Shown one piece after another: positions 9,377 through 18,400 of a stretch of 64,000 nucleotides of DNA. The notes beneath the pieces were generated by a model. The model searched no databases. It was not told the DNA's origin and saw only the letters and a program-made list of their open reading frames with translations. The position numbers were made by a program, and so were the translations under genes. The stretch's first letter is position 1. The number at the start of each line of letters is the position of its first letter. The stretch is from assembly GCF_030499535.1 (NCBI RefSeq), contig NZ_JASTLB010000001.1, positions 3,348,001-3,412,000 of the forward strand. The letters are read 5' to 3'. The DNA is from Streptomyces sp. TG1A-8. GTDB taxonomy: Bacteria; Actinomycetota; Actinomycetes; Streptomycetales; Streptomycetaceae.

Positions 9377-9937
9377 ATGACCGCGACCATCGAACCCACG
9401 ATCATTCAAGAGCGACTGCTGTCGGCGCCGGCCCGGCTGTCCCTGGCGCCGGCCGGCTCGGTTCCAGGTCTCCTGGACGGTGCCTGGTGGCCCCGCTCCC
9501 GTGATCTCCTCCGCGAGATCCCCACTCTGACGGACGCGCTGGACGCGTGCTGGGGCCGGATCACCCACGTCACCGTGAACCCGACCCACTGGCCCGTCAT
9601 CCCGCGCAAGGTCCCCGTCACGGGGCACACGGTGCGTGTCGGCTGGTTCGCCGCCGAGCAGGACCCGAACAAAGTGATCCTCCTGTCCTACGCGGTGGGC
9701 CGCCTGGACCTGCTGGTGATCCCTCCGCAGACGGACCCGGCCGCCGCCGCCCGGCTGATGGCAGCGGCAACCGTTCCGAGAGGTATCCGCACCGCCGGCG
9801 GTCTGATGGCCGACGAGGCCATCAGCCACGACGCGACAGGTACTCAGATCCGGGAAGAGGAAGGGGAGACCGACGGTGGAGCCGCTTCGACGGCAGGAGC
9901 CGCGACCGGGGTCCTCCGTTCCGCCCTGAGGGGATGA
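9377..9937 (+). CDS. DUF5994 family protein
   Basis: This 186-aa protein shows the DUF5994 core: RLSLAPAG, then LDGAWWPRSRDLLREIPTL, a W-x-RITHVTVNP segment, GHTVRVGWF and a LDLLVIPPQTD block. It is paralogous to the DUF5994 half of the adjacent pseudogene on the opposite strand. Function is unknown; these small proteins are common in Streptomyces, often in several copies. The ATG at 9377 is the only start that fits the domain; the ribosome site is weak. About 35 C-terminal residues are low complexity. A small membrane-protein gene follows 4 bp later. Confidence 0.75.
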   Translation: MTATIEPTIIQERLLSAPARLSLAPAGSVPGLLDGAWWPRSRDLLREIPTLTDALDACWGRITHVTVNPTHWPVIPRKVPVTGHTVRVGWFAAEQDPNKVILLSYAVGRLDLLVIPPQTDPAAAARLMAAATVPRGIRTAGGLMADEAISHDATGTQIREEEGETDGGAASTAGAATGVLRSALRG

Positions 9938-9941
9938 AGAC

Positions 9942-10166
9942 GTGGAAACGGCCGTCACCGTTGCCGTGATCCTCTTCGTGATCGTCGCGGGCATGTTCCT
10001 GATCCACCGGCTCAACGTGCAGCACGCCGAGAGGATCGGGGCGTTCCGCTACAGCGATGCCCTGCCGGGAATCCGTCAGCGGACCCGTAAGGGCCCGGGC
10101 GCCACCGTGTCGAACGGCCCTCCGGCCGACACCACACGTCGTGAGCACCGACAGGGGGGCCGCTGA
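9942..10166 (+). CDS. Small single-pass membrane protein, hypothetical
   Basis: A 74-aa protein from GTG 9942, preceded by GGGGATGAAG at a suitable distance and 4 bp after the DUF5994 stop. Residues 4-21 form one hydrophobic helix (VTVAVILFVIVAGMFLIH) followed by a basic cytosolic tail. I recognise no domain. Tight spacing suggests cotranscription with the DUF5994 gene. Confidence 0.55.
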   Translation: METAVTVAVILFVIVAGMFLIHRLNVQHAERIGAFRYSDALPGIRQRTRKGPGATVSNGPPADTTRREHRQGGR

Positions 10167-10270
10167 TGCCGCAGACCTGCTTCCAGTCGGGGTGGGTGTG
10201 AGGCGACGGCCGTCACGCCCATCGGCACGTCGCCCCCGCTGCACGACTTCCTGCAGGAGCAAGGGACACC

Positions 10271-10708
10271 GTGAAGTCACCGGAACCGCCGTCAGCCGGG
10301 CACGCGGAGGTCCGTGTCGTCGCCGCGGACCCGGAGGCGGCTCGCCAGGTCACGGAGGTTCTCCGGCGTTGTTTCGCCACCACCGGGGCGCGCGGCTACC
10401 CCGCATCCACCGACGGCGGAACACGCCTCCACCTCACCGTGGACACCACGCGCATGGCGGAGGCGGTGCGTACCTGGCTGTTGACCAGCCAGTCCTCCCG
10501 GGACGGTCACCCACACCCGGACGAAATCCGGGAGACGGGCCTCGGTGGGAGAAGGACGCTGCCCCAGACGTACGGGTTTCCGTCGGTGCCGCACGAGAGG
10601 CGGCGACCGGAGGAACCCCAGGCACTGGAACGGCGGGCCGGCAAGCCCGTGGGCGAAGCCGGTGCGCCGGTCGCGGGCGCAGGAGGAGTTGCGGCCCGGA
10701 CAGCATGA
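10271..10708 (+). CDS. Hypothetical protein
   Basis: This 145-aa product starts at GTG 10271 with AGGAG about 13 bases upstream. The first 80 residues look like a real small alpha/beta protein (VRVVAADPEAARQVTEVLRR, then GTRLHLTVDTTRMAEAV); the remainder is charged and low complexity and may be frame drift or disorder. I do not recognise the family. It lies between the DUF5994 pair and the HNH endonuclease in the accessory zone. Confidence 0.5.
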   Translation: MKSPEPPSAGHAEVRVVAADPEAARQVTEVLRRCFATTGARGYPASTDGGTRLHLTVDTTRMAEAVRTWLLTSQSSRDGHPHPDEIRETGLGGRRTLPQTYGFPSVPHERRRPEEPQALERRAGKPVGEAGAPVAGAGGVAARTA

Positions 10709-10739
10709 TGTGCGGCCAAGCATCACTACGATCACGGTC

Positions 10740-11633
10740 ATGGATTGGCTGGAGCGTGCCGCGAAGCTGAGGCAGTGGAGTCGGGATGGTGCGCGGGCGC
10801 CGCACAAGCCGTTGCTGCTGCTGTACGCGCTGGGCCGTTTTCAGGCGGATGCCGCGGACGAGCTGCCGTACAGCGCGGTGGAGTCGGATCTGAAGAAACT
10901 GCTGGTGGAGTACGGTCCGCCGCGCGGGACCACGCCCGCCTACCCCTTCCACCATCTGGTCAGCGACGGGGTGTGGGAAGTGCGGACCGAGCACGGCGCT
11001 GGCAGCCCGGGCACCGGGGTGCGGGAACTACGGGCCAGCCGGGCCACCGGGCGGCTGGCGCCGGACCTTCAGGTGGCGCTCCGGCGGGAACCGTCGCTGT
11101 TGGGCCGCATGGCAAGGGTGCTGCTGGATCTGCACTTCCCGGCGTCGCTGCACCAGGACCTGTGCGACGCGGTGGGCCTGGAACCGGAACTGGCGGAGAC
11201 CAACGCTCCGGCAGCGCCCGAGAGGCGGCAGCGGGACCGCCGGATGCGGGAGGTGGTGCTGACCGCGTACGAGTACCAGTGCGCCTTCTGCGGTTACGAC
11301 GGCATGATCGGCACGGCGCCCGTGGGGTTGGAGGCGGCACACGTGCGCTGGTGGGCGTTCGACGGCCCGGACGACGTCGACAACGGACTGTGCCTGTGCT
11401 CGCTGCACCACAAACTCCTCGACAAGGGCGTCCTCGGCATAGGTGACGGCCACCGCATCCTGGTCTCGCAGCGATTCACCGGTCGCAGCCAGATTGCCCG
11501 CGAGCATGTGACGGCGCTCGCGGGCCGTCCGCTCATAGGCCCCCAACCCGGCATCCCGCCCATTGCGGCAGCCCACCGCTCCTGGCACACCAGCCAGGTC
11601 TTCCACGGCAGCCCCCGCCCGACGGCCGCCTGA
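10740..11633 (+). CDS. Phosphorothioated-DNA-binding HNH restriction endonuclease (McrA-like, type IV)
   Basis: This 297-aa protein has an N-terminal sulfur-binding-domain signature (residues 1-60: DWLERAAKLRQW, then RAPHKPLLLLYALGRF) and a C-terminal HNH nuclease: CAFC at 181-184, LEAAHVRWW with His201, then DNGLCLCSLHHKLLDKG with Asn215 and His223/224. This matches the ScoMcrA/SprMcrA type, which cuts foreign DNA bearing phosphorothioate (Dnd) modification. The start at ATG 10740 is placed at the conserved MDWLERA; upstream in-frame residues are not family-like. It adds a second anti-invader function close to the Wadjet operon. A host carrying it should lack Dnd modification at its target sites. 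Confidence 0.85.
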   Translation: MDWLERAAKLRQWSRDGARAPHKPLLLLYALGRFQADAADELPYSAVESDLKKLLVEYGPPRGTTPAYPFHHLVSDGVWEVRTEHGAGSPGTGVRELRASRATGRLAPDLQVALRREPSLLGRMARVLLDLHFPASLHQDLCDAVGLEPELAETNAPAAPERRQRDRRMREVVLTAYEYQCAFCGYDGMIGTAPVGLEAAHVRWWAFDGPDDVDNGLCLCSLHHKLLDKGVLGIGDGHRILVSQRFTGRSQIAREHVTALAGRPLIGPQPGIPPIAAAHRSWHTSQVFHGSPRPTAA

Positions 11634-11865
11634 CCCGGTGTTCAGCGCGGGACGTCAAGGGCGGGGTGCACCTAGCAGCCCCGATCGCTCCTCATGTTGC
11701 TTCAAACGCGCGTGCGTGATCCGGTCCGTCGCCCCGGGCAACGCTCCACCTCCCGCCCCGTCGAGGTGCAGGAGGCCACGCACGTGTGGAAAGGGCCTCG
11801 GCCGGAAAACGGTCGAGGCCCCCCACCGCATCGCGTGCACCCCCGTCACCGGCTGTTTCACCGCT
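11634..11865. other. Short non-coding stretch
   Basis: I see no credible gene in these 232 bp. It separates the HNH gene from a truncated regulator and is probably where the 5' part of that regulator was lost. Confidence 0.4.
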
Positions 11866-12346
11866 TCACGGCGCGCTGGTTCTCGACGAGGCGGTGCTCA
11901 GGCGTCCCATCGGTGGCCAGGTGGTGATGCGTGAGCAGTTGGCGCGGCTGCTGAGGACCACGGAGGAGCCGCACACCACCGTGCAGGTACTGCCGTTCCA
12001 CCAGGGCGAGCACGATGTCATGGGCGGCTCGCTCACGGTGCTCACCATGCCGGACGGCTCGGAGACCGCTTACACGGAGGGCGCGCACTACGGCCAACTC
12101 ATCGAGGATCCGGACGAGGTGGGGAGTTTCGCGCTGACCTACGATCGGCTGCGGGCGGCAGCCCTGCCCCCGCTCATGCCGCTCGACGTGATCCGATCCG
12201 TGATGGAGGACAACCACCGTGGAGCGAAGGTCCCGTCCCGATCCGACCGGCGCCGCCTGACGCAAGAGCAGTTACAGCAATCAGGAGGGGGGCGACTGCG
12301 CGGAGGTGGCCGACGGGTTCCGAGGGGCCGTCGTCCCCGTCCGTGA
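11866..12346 (+). pseudogene. C-terminal fragment of an XRE/DUF5753 regulator
   Basis: The translated segment matches only the C-terminal half of DUF5753 proteins: LVLDEAVLRRPIGG, REQLARLL, TVQVLPFHQGEH, FALTYDRLRAAALPP. The N-terminal helix-turn-helix (about 130 residues) is absent, and the sequence before about 11866 is unrelated. Intact DUF5753 regulators are about 280 aa and pair with a downstream DUF397 gene, which is present here but also broken. The fragment is open to 12346, overlapping the DUF397 remnant in another frame. Confidence 0.8.
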
Positions 12347-12440
12347 CAGCAAGGTCCCGCACGGTCCGGCGCTGTGCTTCGAAGCCGCCGTCTGGGCCGC
12401 CTTCATAGGCGGGTTGAAGGCCGGGCACCACCGTCCCTGA
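12219..12440 (+). pseudogene. DUF397 gene with an in-frame TGA replacing Trp
   Basis: From GTG 12219 the frame reads MERRSRPDPTGAA, stop, then RKSSYSNQEGGDCAEVADGF and VPVRDSKVPHGPALCF to a final TGA at 12438. In the DUF397 family the residue before RKSSYS is Trp, so TGA at 12258-12260 is best read as TGG changed to TGA. The remaining 59 codons are intact. DUF397 proteins are small partners of XRE/DUF5753 regulators (bldB/whiJ-like systems). Both members of this pair are disabled. Confidence 0.82.
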
Positions 12441-12722
12441 AGCGGCCGGACGCCGGCCCCCGGCCGTCTTCCGGGCGCACCGGGTCCTTGTCCGCGAGGA
12501 CCCGGCGAGCCGCTGACCTCCTGAAAGAACCGGGGGACAGAACCACCCGCCCACCCACCCTCCCCCGCGAGGAAGCCTGCGCCACCCGTCCGGGTGACCG
12601 GCTTGCAGGTCCGGGACGCGGACGGTTACGTTCGCCGCGACAACCGCACACAGACGACGGCCCCCGGCCGGGACTGGCATCCCGATCGAGGGCCTGACCG
12701 ATCAGGAAGAACGCACTTCCCG

Positions 12723-13310
12723 ATGGCTGACCCGCAGTCTAACGCGCGCCTGCGCGCCGGCGCCGGAGCTCCGACCTCCGGCGTGATCCACGTCCGCACC
12801 CGGCTGAGGCCGACTTCACCGTGATCTCCAACGCCCTCGCCCAGCGGCGCGGCAGCGCGGTCACGGTGGGCGTCGCGGCGTACATCTCCTCCCCGCCCGA
12901 CGGCTCCCCGTGAGCATCGCCGCCCTGTGCGAGCACTTCAGCGAGGGCGAGATCCTCATCTCACGAGCGCTCAGGGAGCTCGAAGCGGCCGGGTACCTGG
13001 AGCGCCGCCGCGAGCGAACGCCCACCGGGCAGGTCCGCACCCGGACGTACTTCCACGACGTTCCCGCGGCGGCGCGGACCCGGACGGCCCGCCGAATCCG
13101 CCGAAGCCGCACCGGCCCCGCAAGCCGTCCGCAACCGAGAACGCGACGCCCACCACTGAAGCGGGCCCCGGGGATCTGCGCAGAGCCCGGGACGGTCAGG
13201 CCCCCTCCACGAGGTGGTACCCGACTACCGGTGGAAGCTGCTGCGGACGCTGGTCGCGTCCGGCCCGTCTACGAACGCCACGGAACCAGGACGTGTCCGG
13301 CGGACCGTGA
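12723..13310 (+). pseudogene. Winged-helix (replication/transcription-type) gene broken by three frameshifts
   Basis: A single family-like protein is spread over three frames. From ATG 12723 it reads MADPQSNARLRAGAGAPTSG then VIHVRTR; the frame shifts near 12812 to DFTVISNALAQRRGSAVTVGVAAYIS; it shifts again at 12906-12911, where one G seems lost (DGSP then VSIAALCEHF), to a winged-helix SEGEILISRALRELEAAGYLE block. A third shift near 13065 leads to a PPNPPKPHRPRKPSATENA-like tail. The C-terminal part is lost. The gene is unusable as it stands. Confidence 0.75.
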
Positions 13311-13404
13311 CGACTCCCGTGCGGGACGTGCTGCGCCCCGCGAGGACGGGGCAACCGCCTGACTACGATGTCCCACGCCTGCACAGGGCGGCGGGAGGGG
13401 AGAC

Positions 13405-13899
13405 ATGGGCGAGAGGACCAATGGTCCGGCTGCCGGAAGGGGAAGCGCCGGGACTTCGCATTCGGCCCTGCGGCACCTTGGCGCCATGCATCTGAGCGGG
13501 GCCGTACTCCTGCTCACGTTCTTGGTGCCCCCGTGGTGGATGCTGGACTTCGGCTATGCGACCTCGCCAGGCGATCCCACTGCGGATGCCCCCTTCGCCC
13601 TCCTCCTCGCCGTGCCGCTGGCATGCGCGAGTCTCCATGTGACGGTGCAGGTCCCGGCTGGGCTTTTGGGAGCCTGGCTGGGCAGGGGCCGCACGGCACC
13701 CGTCAGGTACGGGAGCGCAGTCGTAGCGGCGGGCGCACTGAGTTCGCTCCTCTTCTGGAGCCTGGGGTGGAATGCCGGGGGCAGCGTTTTGCCAGCATGG
13801 GCTGACGCGATGGTGCGAGTATCGATTGGTCTGGCCGGGCACATGTGGGTCATGCGGGTGCGGCCCGGATCCGCGCAGCACGACGAGGCACTGTCCTGA
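13405..13899 (+). CDS. Four-helix membrane protein, hypothetical
   Basis: This 164-aa protein starts at ATG 13405 behind GGGAGGGGAG. Four hydrophobic stretches are visible: around residues 27-43 (AMHLSGAVLLLTFLVPP), 64-84 (PFALLLAVPLACASL), 103-122 (GSAVVAAGALSSLLFWSLG) and 134-150. No motif points to a function. It lies between degraded genes, but its own frame looks intact with normal codon use. Confidence 0.6.
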   Translation: MGERTNGPAAGRGSAGTSHSALRHLGAMHLSGAVLLLTFLVPPWWMLDFGYATSPGDPTADAPFALLLAVPLACASLHVTVQVPAGLLGAWLGRGRTAPVRYGSAVVAAGALSSLLFWSLGWNAGGSVLPAWADAMVRVSIGLAGHMWVMRVRPGSAQHDEALS

Positions 13900-13914
13900 G
13901 GATCACGGTCTGAG

Positions 13915-14100
13915 TCATAGGCGGACCGCTGCTGCGGTGACGGTGCCGGGGAAGACGTGGGCCGGTTTGTCGTAACGGGTTGCGACGGCGCGGAAGTTCT
14001 TGAGTCGGTTGGTGGTTCGCTCGACCTCGTTGCGACGCCGGCAGCGGTCGCGATCGAAGCCGGTGGGCCTGCCGCCGTACTGCCTTTGCGTCGACGGTTG
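13915..14100 (-). mobile_element. IS5-family transposase, C-terminal remnant
   Basis: On the minus strand the frame reads YGGRPTGFDRDRCRRRNEVE, then RLKNFRAVATRYDK and GTVTAAAVRL-stop. This is the characteristic end of IS5-type (IS1647/IS112-like) Streptomyces transposases, including the last catalytic-domain Glu in RNEVE. The upstream two thirds and any inverted repeats are not recognisable. It marks the border between the degraded zone and the core genes from 14.27 kb. Confidence 0.8.
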
Positions 14101-14266
14101 GCCCGCTGGTCCTCCGGCTTTCGAACTGCCAGGGGGTACCAGGGCCCTCCGGGCCCTCCGGGTCACCGGTGCTGCCGGGTGAAGGTTCCTCCGGGTGCGG
14201 GGGGTGGGTCGGGGCGGCGACGCCTCGCCGGTGTGTGGGCGCGGTCCGCGCGAACGGGGCCCGGCT

Positions 14267-15049
14267 TCAGTTGTTCCAGGTCTCGTCGTACGGGTCGTGC
14301 GGGGTGGGTGCCGGTTTCGACGAGGTGACCCTCAGGTACGGGATCGGGCCGTCGTTGACCGGGTCGTGGGTCAGGGCGGGGGTGTAGGTGCCCGTGACCT
14401 CCAGCCAGGCGTCCGGGCGCAGGACCGGGGGCAGTGTGCCGGTCAGGGCGATCTTGACGGGCTGGGCGTCCGCCGCGCAGCAGTTGAGGGCCATGCGGAC
14501 CAGGTACGGGGCGCCGGTGCGGTCCAGGGCGAGGAAGCCGGTGACGCGGACCGGGCGGCCGTGCAGGGAGCGGCCGTGGTCGTAGGCCGCGCGGGAGGCG
14601 TAGTCGACCACCGTGAGCGGGACGGGGTCGCCGGCGGGCGGGGGGCCGTAGCCGTACGGCTTCTGCAGGGCCGTGCCGGCGCGCACGGCGCTGTAGGAGC
14701 CGAGGGCCGGCGGGGCGACGAGGATGAGGGAGAGGAGGGGGAGCAGCAGGAGCCAGGCGCCCCGGGGTTCGGGGTGGGGGCCGGCGGGCGCGGACCGCGG
14801 GTGCGCGTGGGCGGGGCCGGGGGTCCCGGCCGGGGTGCCGGCCGTTGCGGCTTTCCGGGCGGCTTTCCGGGCGCGTCCGCACTCGTACCGTGCCGTCGCC
14901 AGGGACGTCGCGATCAGGACCGCGCCCGCCGCCAGGAGCAGGGGACGCAGGCCCGCCTTGACGTAGCGCAGGTACAGGTCGGTGGTGGCCGCGTGCAGGA
15001 GGGCCGCTCCCAGGAGGAACAGCACGGCCGCCTGGGCCTGCCGGTTCAC
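14267..15049 (-). CDS. TIGR03943 family membrane protein (DUF1980-like), permease partner
   Basis: This 260-aa protein has two N-terminal helices (AVLFLLGAALLHAAT and LRPLLLAAGAVLIATSL), a central helix (WLLLLPLLSLILVAPPAL) and an extracytosolic domain with VTGFLALD, MALNCCAADAQPVKIAL and LEVTGTYTP. The CC pair and OB-like region are typical of TIGR03943/YcgQ-type subunits that accompany YcgR/UPF0718 permeases. The GTG start overlaps the permease stop (GTGA), so the two are cotranscribed. Metal or thiol-compound efflux is suspected for the family but unproven. Confidence 0.8.
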   Translation of the reverse strand: MNRQAQAAVLFLLGAALLHAATTDLYLRYVKAGLRPLLLAAGAVLIATSLATARYECGRARKAARKAATAGTPAGTPGPAHAHPRSAPAGPHPEPRGAWLLLLPLLSLILVAPPALGSYSAVRAGTALQKPYGYGPPPAGDPVPLTVVDYASRAAYDHGRSLHGRPVRVTGFLALDRTGAPYLVRMALNCCAADAQPVKIALTGTLPPVLRPDAWLEVTGTYTPALTHDPVNDGPIPYLRVTSSKPAPTPHDPYDETWNN

Positions 15050-16274
15050 AGCAGCACCGTCCCGGTCAGGACCGCGCCCGCGACGGCCAGGGCGAAGGCG
15101 GCGGGCGCGAAGCGCAGGGCGAAGCCCCGGCCGAAGGTGCCCGCCTGCATGGCGAAGAGCTTGAGGTCAATCATCGGTCCCACCACCAGGAACACCAGCC
15201 TGGCCGTCGGGGAGAACTGGGTGAGGGACGCCGCGACGAAGGCGTCCGCCTCCGAGCAGATCGACAACACCACCGCCAGCACCGCCAGGGCGAGCACCGC
15301 GACCACCGGATTGTCCGCGGCCGTCCGCAGCCAACTCGCCGGAGCCACCGCCTTCAGCGTCGCCGCGGCCGTCGCGCCCAGGACCAGGAAGCCGCCCGCG
15401 TGCGCCGTGTCGTGCCGGACCGAACCCCAGAACGCCTCCCCCTGGTCTCCCCCTCGTGCGCCGCGTGCCGCGGCGGGCGCAGCCGGTCCGTGCGGCCCAG
15501 CCACTGCCACAGCCAGCCCATCGTGCACGCCACCAGCAGGCTCCCGGCGAACCGGGCCAGGACCATCGCGGGGTCGTGGGGGAAGGCGACGGCCGTCGCG
15601 GTCAGCACGACCGGGTTGATCGCCGGGGCGGAGAGCAGGAACGCGATCGCCGCGGCCGGGGTGACCCCGCGGCGGACCAGGGCGCCGGCCACCGGTACGG
15701 ACGCGCACTCGCAGCCCGGCAGCACCGCGCCCGCGAGCCCGGCCACCGGTACCGCCAGCGCCGGGCGGCCGGGCAGCGCGCGGGCGAAGAACGACGGCGG
15801 GACGAAGACGGCCAGGGCCGCCGACAGCAGCACGCCCAGCACCAGGAACGGCAGCGCCTGCACGACCACGGCCACGAACACCGTCATCCAGCTCTGCATC
15901 ACCGGCCCGGCCAGCGCCCCGCGGATCGGCCCCTGCAGCACCACCGGTCCGACCAGCAGCAGAACGAGGAGGAGGGGGGAATCCGGCCGGTGGCCGTCGC
16001 GGTCCGCCCGGCCCCGGCTCGCACCGGCCGTGCCGGGGACCGGCCCGCCCGGCAAGGACGGGACGTCCGAGGAGGGTGGGACGGACGGGGAGGGTGGAAC
16101 GGACGGGGAGGGTGGGACGGACGGGACGGACGCGGAAGAAGGTGGAGGGGACGGGGCGAGCGCGGAGGGTGGAGGGGACGGGGCGGGCGGGGCGCAGGAC
16201 GCCTCCGGGGGCCTCGGCTTCTCCGGCGGCCGGTGCTCCTCTCCCGTCGAGGGCGCTGTTTCGGTGCTGGACAC
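15046..16274 (-). pseudogene. UPF0718/DUF318-family permease with an apparent single-base frameshift
   Basis: From GTG 16274 (GGGAGG 10 bases upstream) a 100-residue Pro/Ser-rich cytosolic leader precedes membrane helices, including LPFLVLGVLLSAALAVFVPP and the signature LPGCECASVPVAGALVRRG with FLLSAPAINPVV. After HAAHEGE the frame breaks near 15444-15462, and the protein continues in another frame (EAFWGSVRHDTAHAGGFLVL to the stop at 15046) with ICSEADAFVAASL and VGPMIDLKLFAMQ. All family motifs are present when both frames are joined. The break lies in short G-runs with a CCAGG, so a sequence error is possible. Confidence 0.75.
16073..16130 (+). repeat. 18-bp tandem repeat in the permease leader
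   Basis: An 18-bp unit (GGGTGGGACGGACGGGGA and variants) occurs about three times and encodes the repeated hexapeptide SVPPSP in the disordered N-terminus of the permease. Unit-number changes would keep the reading frame. Confidence 0.7.
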
Positions 16275-16417
16275 GAGCCGGGTACCTCCCACGAAGCGGC
16301 GACGGCGGGCCTGCCTCCCCCTCAGTACGGGCGGTCGGCGGCCGCGTCTCAACGCGGGCGGCGGTGGCCGCGGTCCCCGCTGGAACCGGTCGTCGGCCTG
16401 GGGCAGTCTTCTGTCCC

Positions 16418-18322
16418 GTGGGGAGCGTGCCGAATCAAGCGGGGCCCGGTGGGCCGGTCGCGCACATGGTGGTGTGCGGGGACGACGGGCTGGCGTACCG
16501 GCTGGCCGCCGAGCTGGGCGGGGTCCACCGGGAGCGGGTCACCCTGGTGGTGCCGCCGGACAAGAGCGCGGTGCGGCCCCCCGCGGCCGGGCGGGCCCGG
16601 ACCGCCTCGGCGGCGCTGTTCGACCGGGTGGTCGGCGTCACCGTCGGGCGGGGCGCCGGCACCGCGCACGTCACCGGTGCCGGGGGCGCGGGACAGGGGG
16701 CCGGCGCGGGGAGCGGGCAACAGGGCGACGGTGTCACGGTGGTGGAGGCCGCCGGCCTTTCCGAGGCCGTCCTGTCCGGGGCCGGGGTGGAACGGGCCGC
16801 CGCGCTGGCGCTCGTGTACGACGACGACGAGACCAACATCCGGGCCGCCCTGACCGCCCGCCGGCTCAACCCGCGCCTGCGGCTGGTCCTGCGGCTCTAC
16901 AACCGGCGGTTGGGGCAATACATCGAGGAACTCCTGGACCAGACCGCCGCGTTGGCGGCCGGGGAGGACGGTGGCGGGGCCGAGGCGTCCACGACCGTGC
17001 TGTCCGACGCCGACACCGCCGCGCCCGCGCTGGCCGCCGGTGCCGTCGCCGGCACCACCCGGGTCGTCCAGACCGAGGGGCTGCTGCTGCGGGCCGTGGA
17101 ACGGGGGCCGTCCGACGGCGCCCGGGCCGCCGGGGCCGGGCTGTGCACGCTGGCGCTGCTCTCGGCGAGCGGCGCCGAGCGCGCCGGGACGGCGGACGGG
17201 ACCGGGCGCGGGGCGGAGCAGGAGCCGGTGCTGCTGCCGGACGACGAGGACGTGCGGCGGGCCGGGGGGCGGGCCGCCCTGATCCTGGAGCAGGTGTCCG
17301 CGTCGGACGGGCCGGCGTCGGACGGCACCGGGCGGGCGAGGGGGGTCGTGCCGCCGCTGGCCTCGCTGTTCTCACGGCGGCTGCGGTGGTCGCTGGCCGG
17401 GCTCGTGGGGTGCGTGGTCGCGCTCGCCGTCGCGCTGTGGGTGGTGACCGGGGTCCACCCGCTGGGAGCCTTCTACCTGACGTTGCTGGACCTGTTCGCG
17501 ATCGACGATCCGGCGATCGGGGAGTCGACCGGGCGGCAGGTGCTGCAACTGCTGTCCGGACTGGTCGGGTTGCTGCTGCTGCCGGTGCTGCTGGCGGCCG
17601 TGCTCGAAGGGCTGGGGACCTTCCGGACCGCCTCCGCGCTGCGCAAGCCGCCGCGCGGCCTCGGCGGGCACGTGGTGCTGCTCGGACTCGGGAAGATCGG
17701 CACGCGGGTGCTGACGCGGCTGCGGGAGCTGCACATCCCCGTGGTGTGCGTGGAGTCCGATCCGGAGGCGCGGGGACTGGCGACCGCGCGGCGGCTGCGG
17801 GTGCCCGTGGTGCTGGGGGACGTCACGCAGGAGGGGGTGCTGGAGGCGGCGAAGATCCACCGAGCGTACGCGCTGCTGGCGGTGACCAGCTCGGACACGA
17901 CGAACCTGGAGGCCGTGCTGTACGCGCGGTCCGTGCGGCCGGACCTCCGGGTGGTGCTGCGGCTGTACGACGACGACTTCGCCACGGCGGTGTACCGGAC
18001 GCTGCGGGCCGCGCACCCGCAGGCGCAGACGCGCAGCCGGAGCGTGTCGCACCTGGCCGCGCCGGCCTTCGCCGGGGCGATGCTGGGCCGGCAGGTGCTG
18101 GGGGCGATCGCCGTGGAGCGGCGGGTGCTGCTGTTCGCCGCGGTCGACGTGGCGGGGCGGCCGGAGTTGGAGGGGCGGACCGTGGCCGGGGCGTTCCGGG
18201 CCGGTGAGTGGAGGGTGCTGGCGCTGGAGGGGCGGGCCGGGGTGGGCGGCGAGCACGTGCTGCGGGCCGGGGACCGGGTGGTCGTCGCCGCCACGCGACG
18301 GGGGCTGGCGGCGCTGCGCTGA
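16418..18322 (+). CDS. CASTOR/POLLUX-like channel protein with two TrkA-N (RCK) domains
   Basis: A roughly 634-aa protein. An N-terminal Rossmann-like domain begins HMVVCGDDGLAYRLAAELGG. A membrane section follows (LRWSLAGLVGCVVALAVALW, a short pore-like loop, then VLQLLSGLVGLLLLPVLLAAV), then a C-terminal TrkA-N domain with GHVVLLGLGKIGTRVLTRL, an acidic ESDPEAR after the second strand, and VLGDVTQEG. The pore loop lacks the TVGYG filter of K channels, as in CASTOR/POLLUX-related putative ion channels. The start is uncertain: GTG 16418, GTG 16427 or ATG 16466 all fit. It is divergent from the permease pair. Confidence 0.8.
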   Translation: MGSVPNQAGPGGPVAHMVVCGDDGLAYRLAAELGGVHRERVTLVVPPDKSAVRPPAAGRARTASAALFDRVVGVTVGRGAGTAHVTGAGGAGQGAGAGSGQQGDGVTVVEAAGLSEAVLSGAGVERAAALALVYDDDETNIRAALTARRLNPRLRLVLRLYNRRLGQYIEELLDQTAALAAGEDGGGAEASTTVLSDADTAAPALAAGAVAGTTRVVQTEGLLLRAVERGPSDGARAAGAGLCTLALLSASGAERAGTADGTGRGAEQEPVLLPDDEDVRRAGGRAALILEQVSASDGPASDGTGRARGVVPPLASLFSRRLRWSLAGLVGCVVALAVALWVVTGVHPLGAFYLTLLDLFAIDDPAIGESTGRQVLQLLSGLVGLLLLPVLLAAVLEGLGTFRTASALRKPPRGLGGHVVLLGLGKIGTRVLTRLRELHIPVVCVESDPEARGLATARRLRVPVVLGDVTQEGVLEAAKIHRAYALLAVTSSDTTNLEAVLYARSVRPDLRVVLRLYDDDFATAVYRTLRAAHPQAQTRSRSVSHLAAPAFAGAMLGRQVLGAIAVERRVLLFAAVDVAGRPELEGRTVAGAFRAGEWRVLALEGRAGVGGEHVLRAGDRVVVAATRRGLAALR

Positions 18323-18400
18323 CGCCGGGGGCCCGCCGCCGGACCCCGGCCCCGCCCACCGCTCACCGGGTCCGGCCGGGACGGGTGAGCGGAGGGCCCC

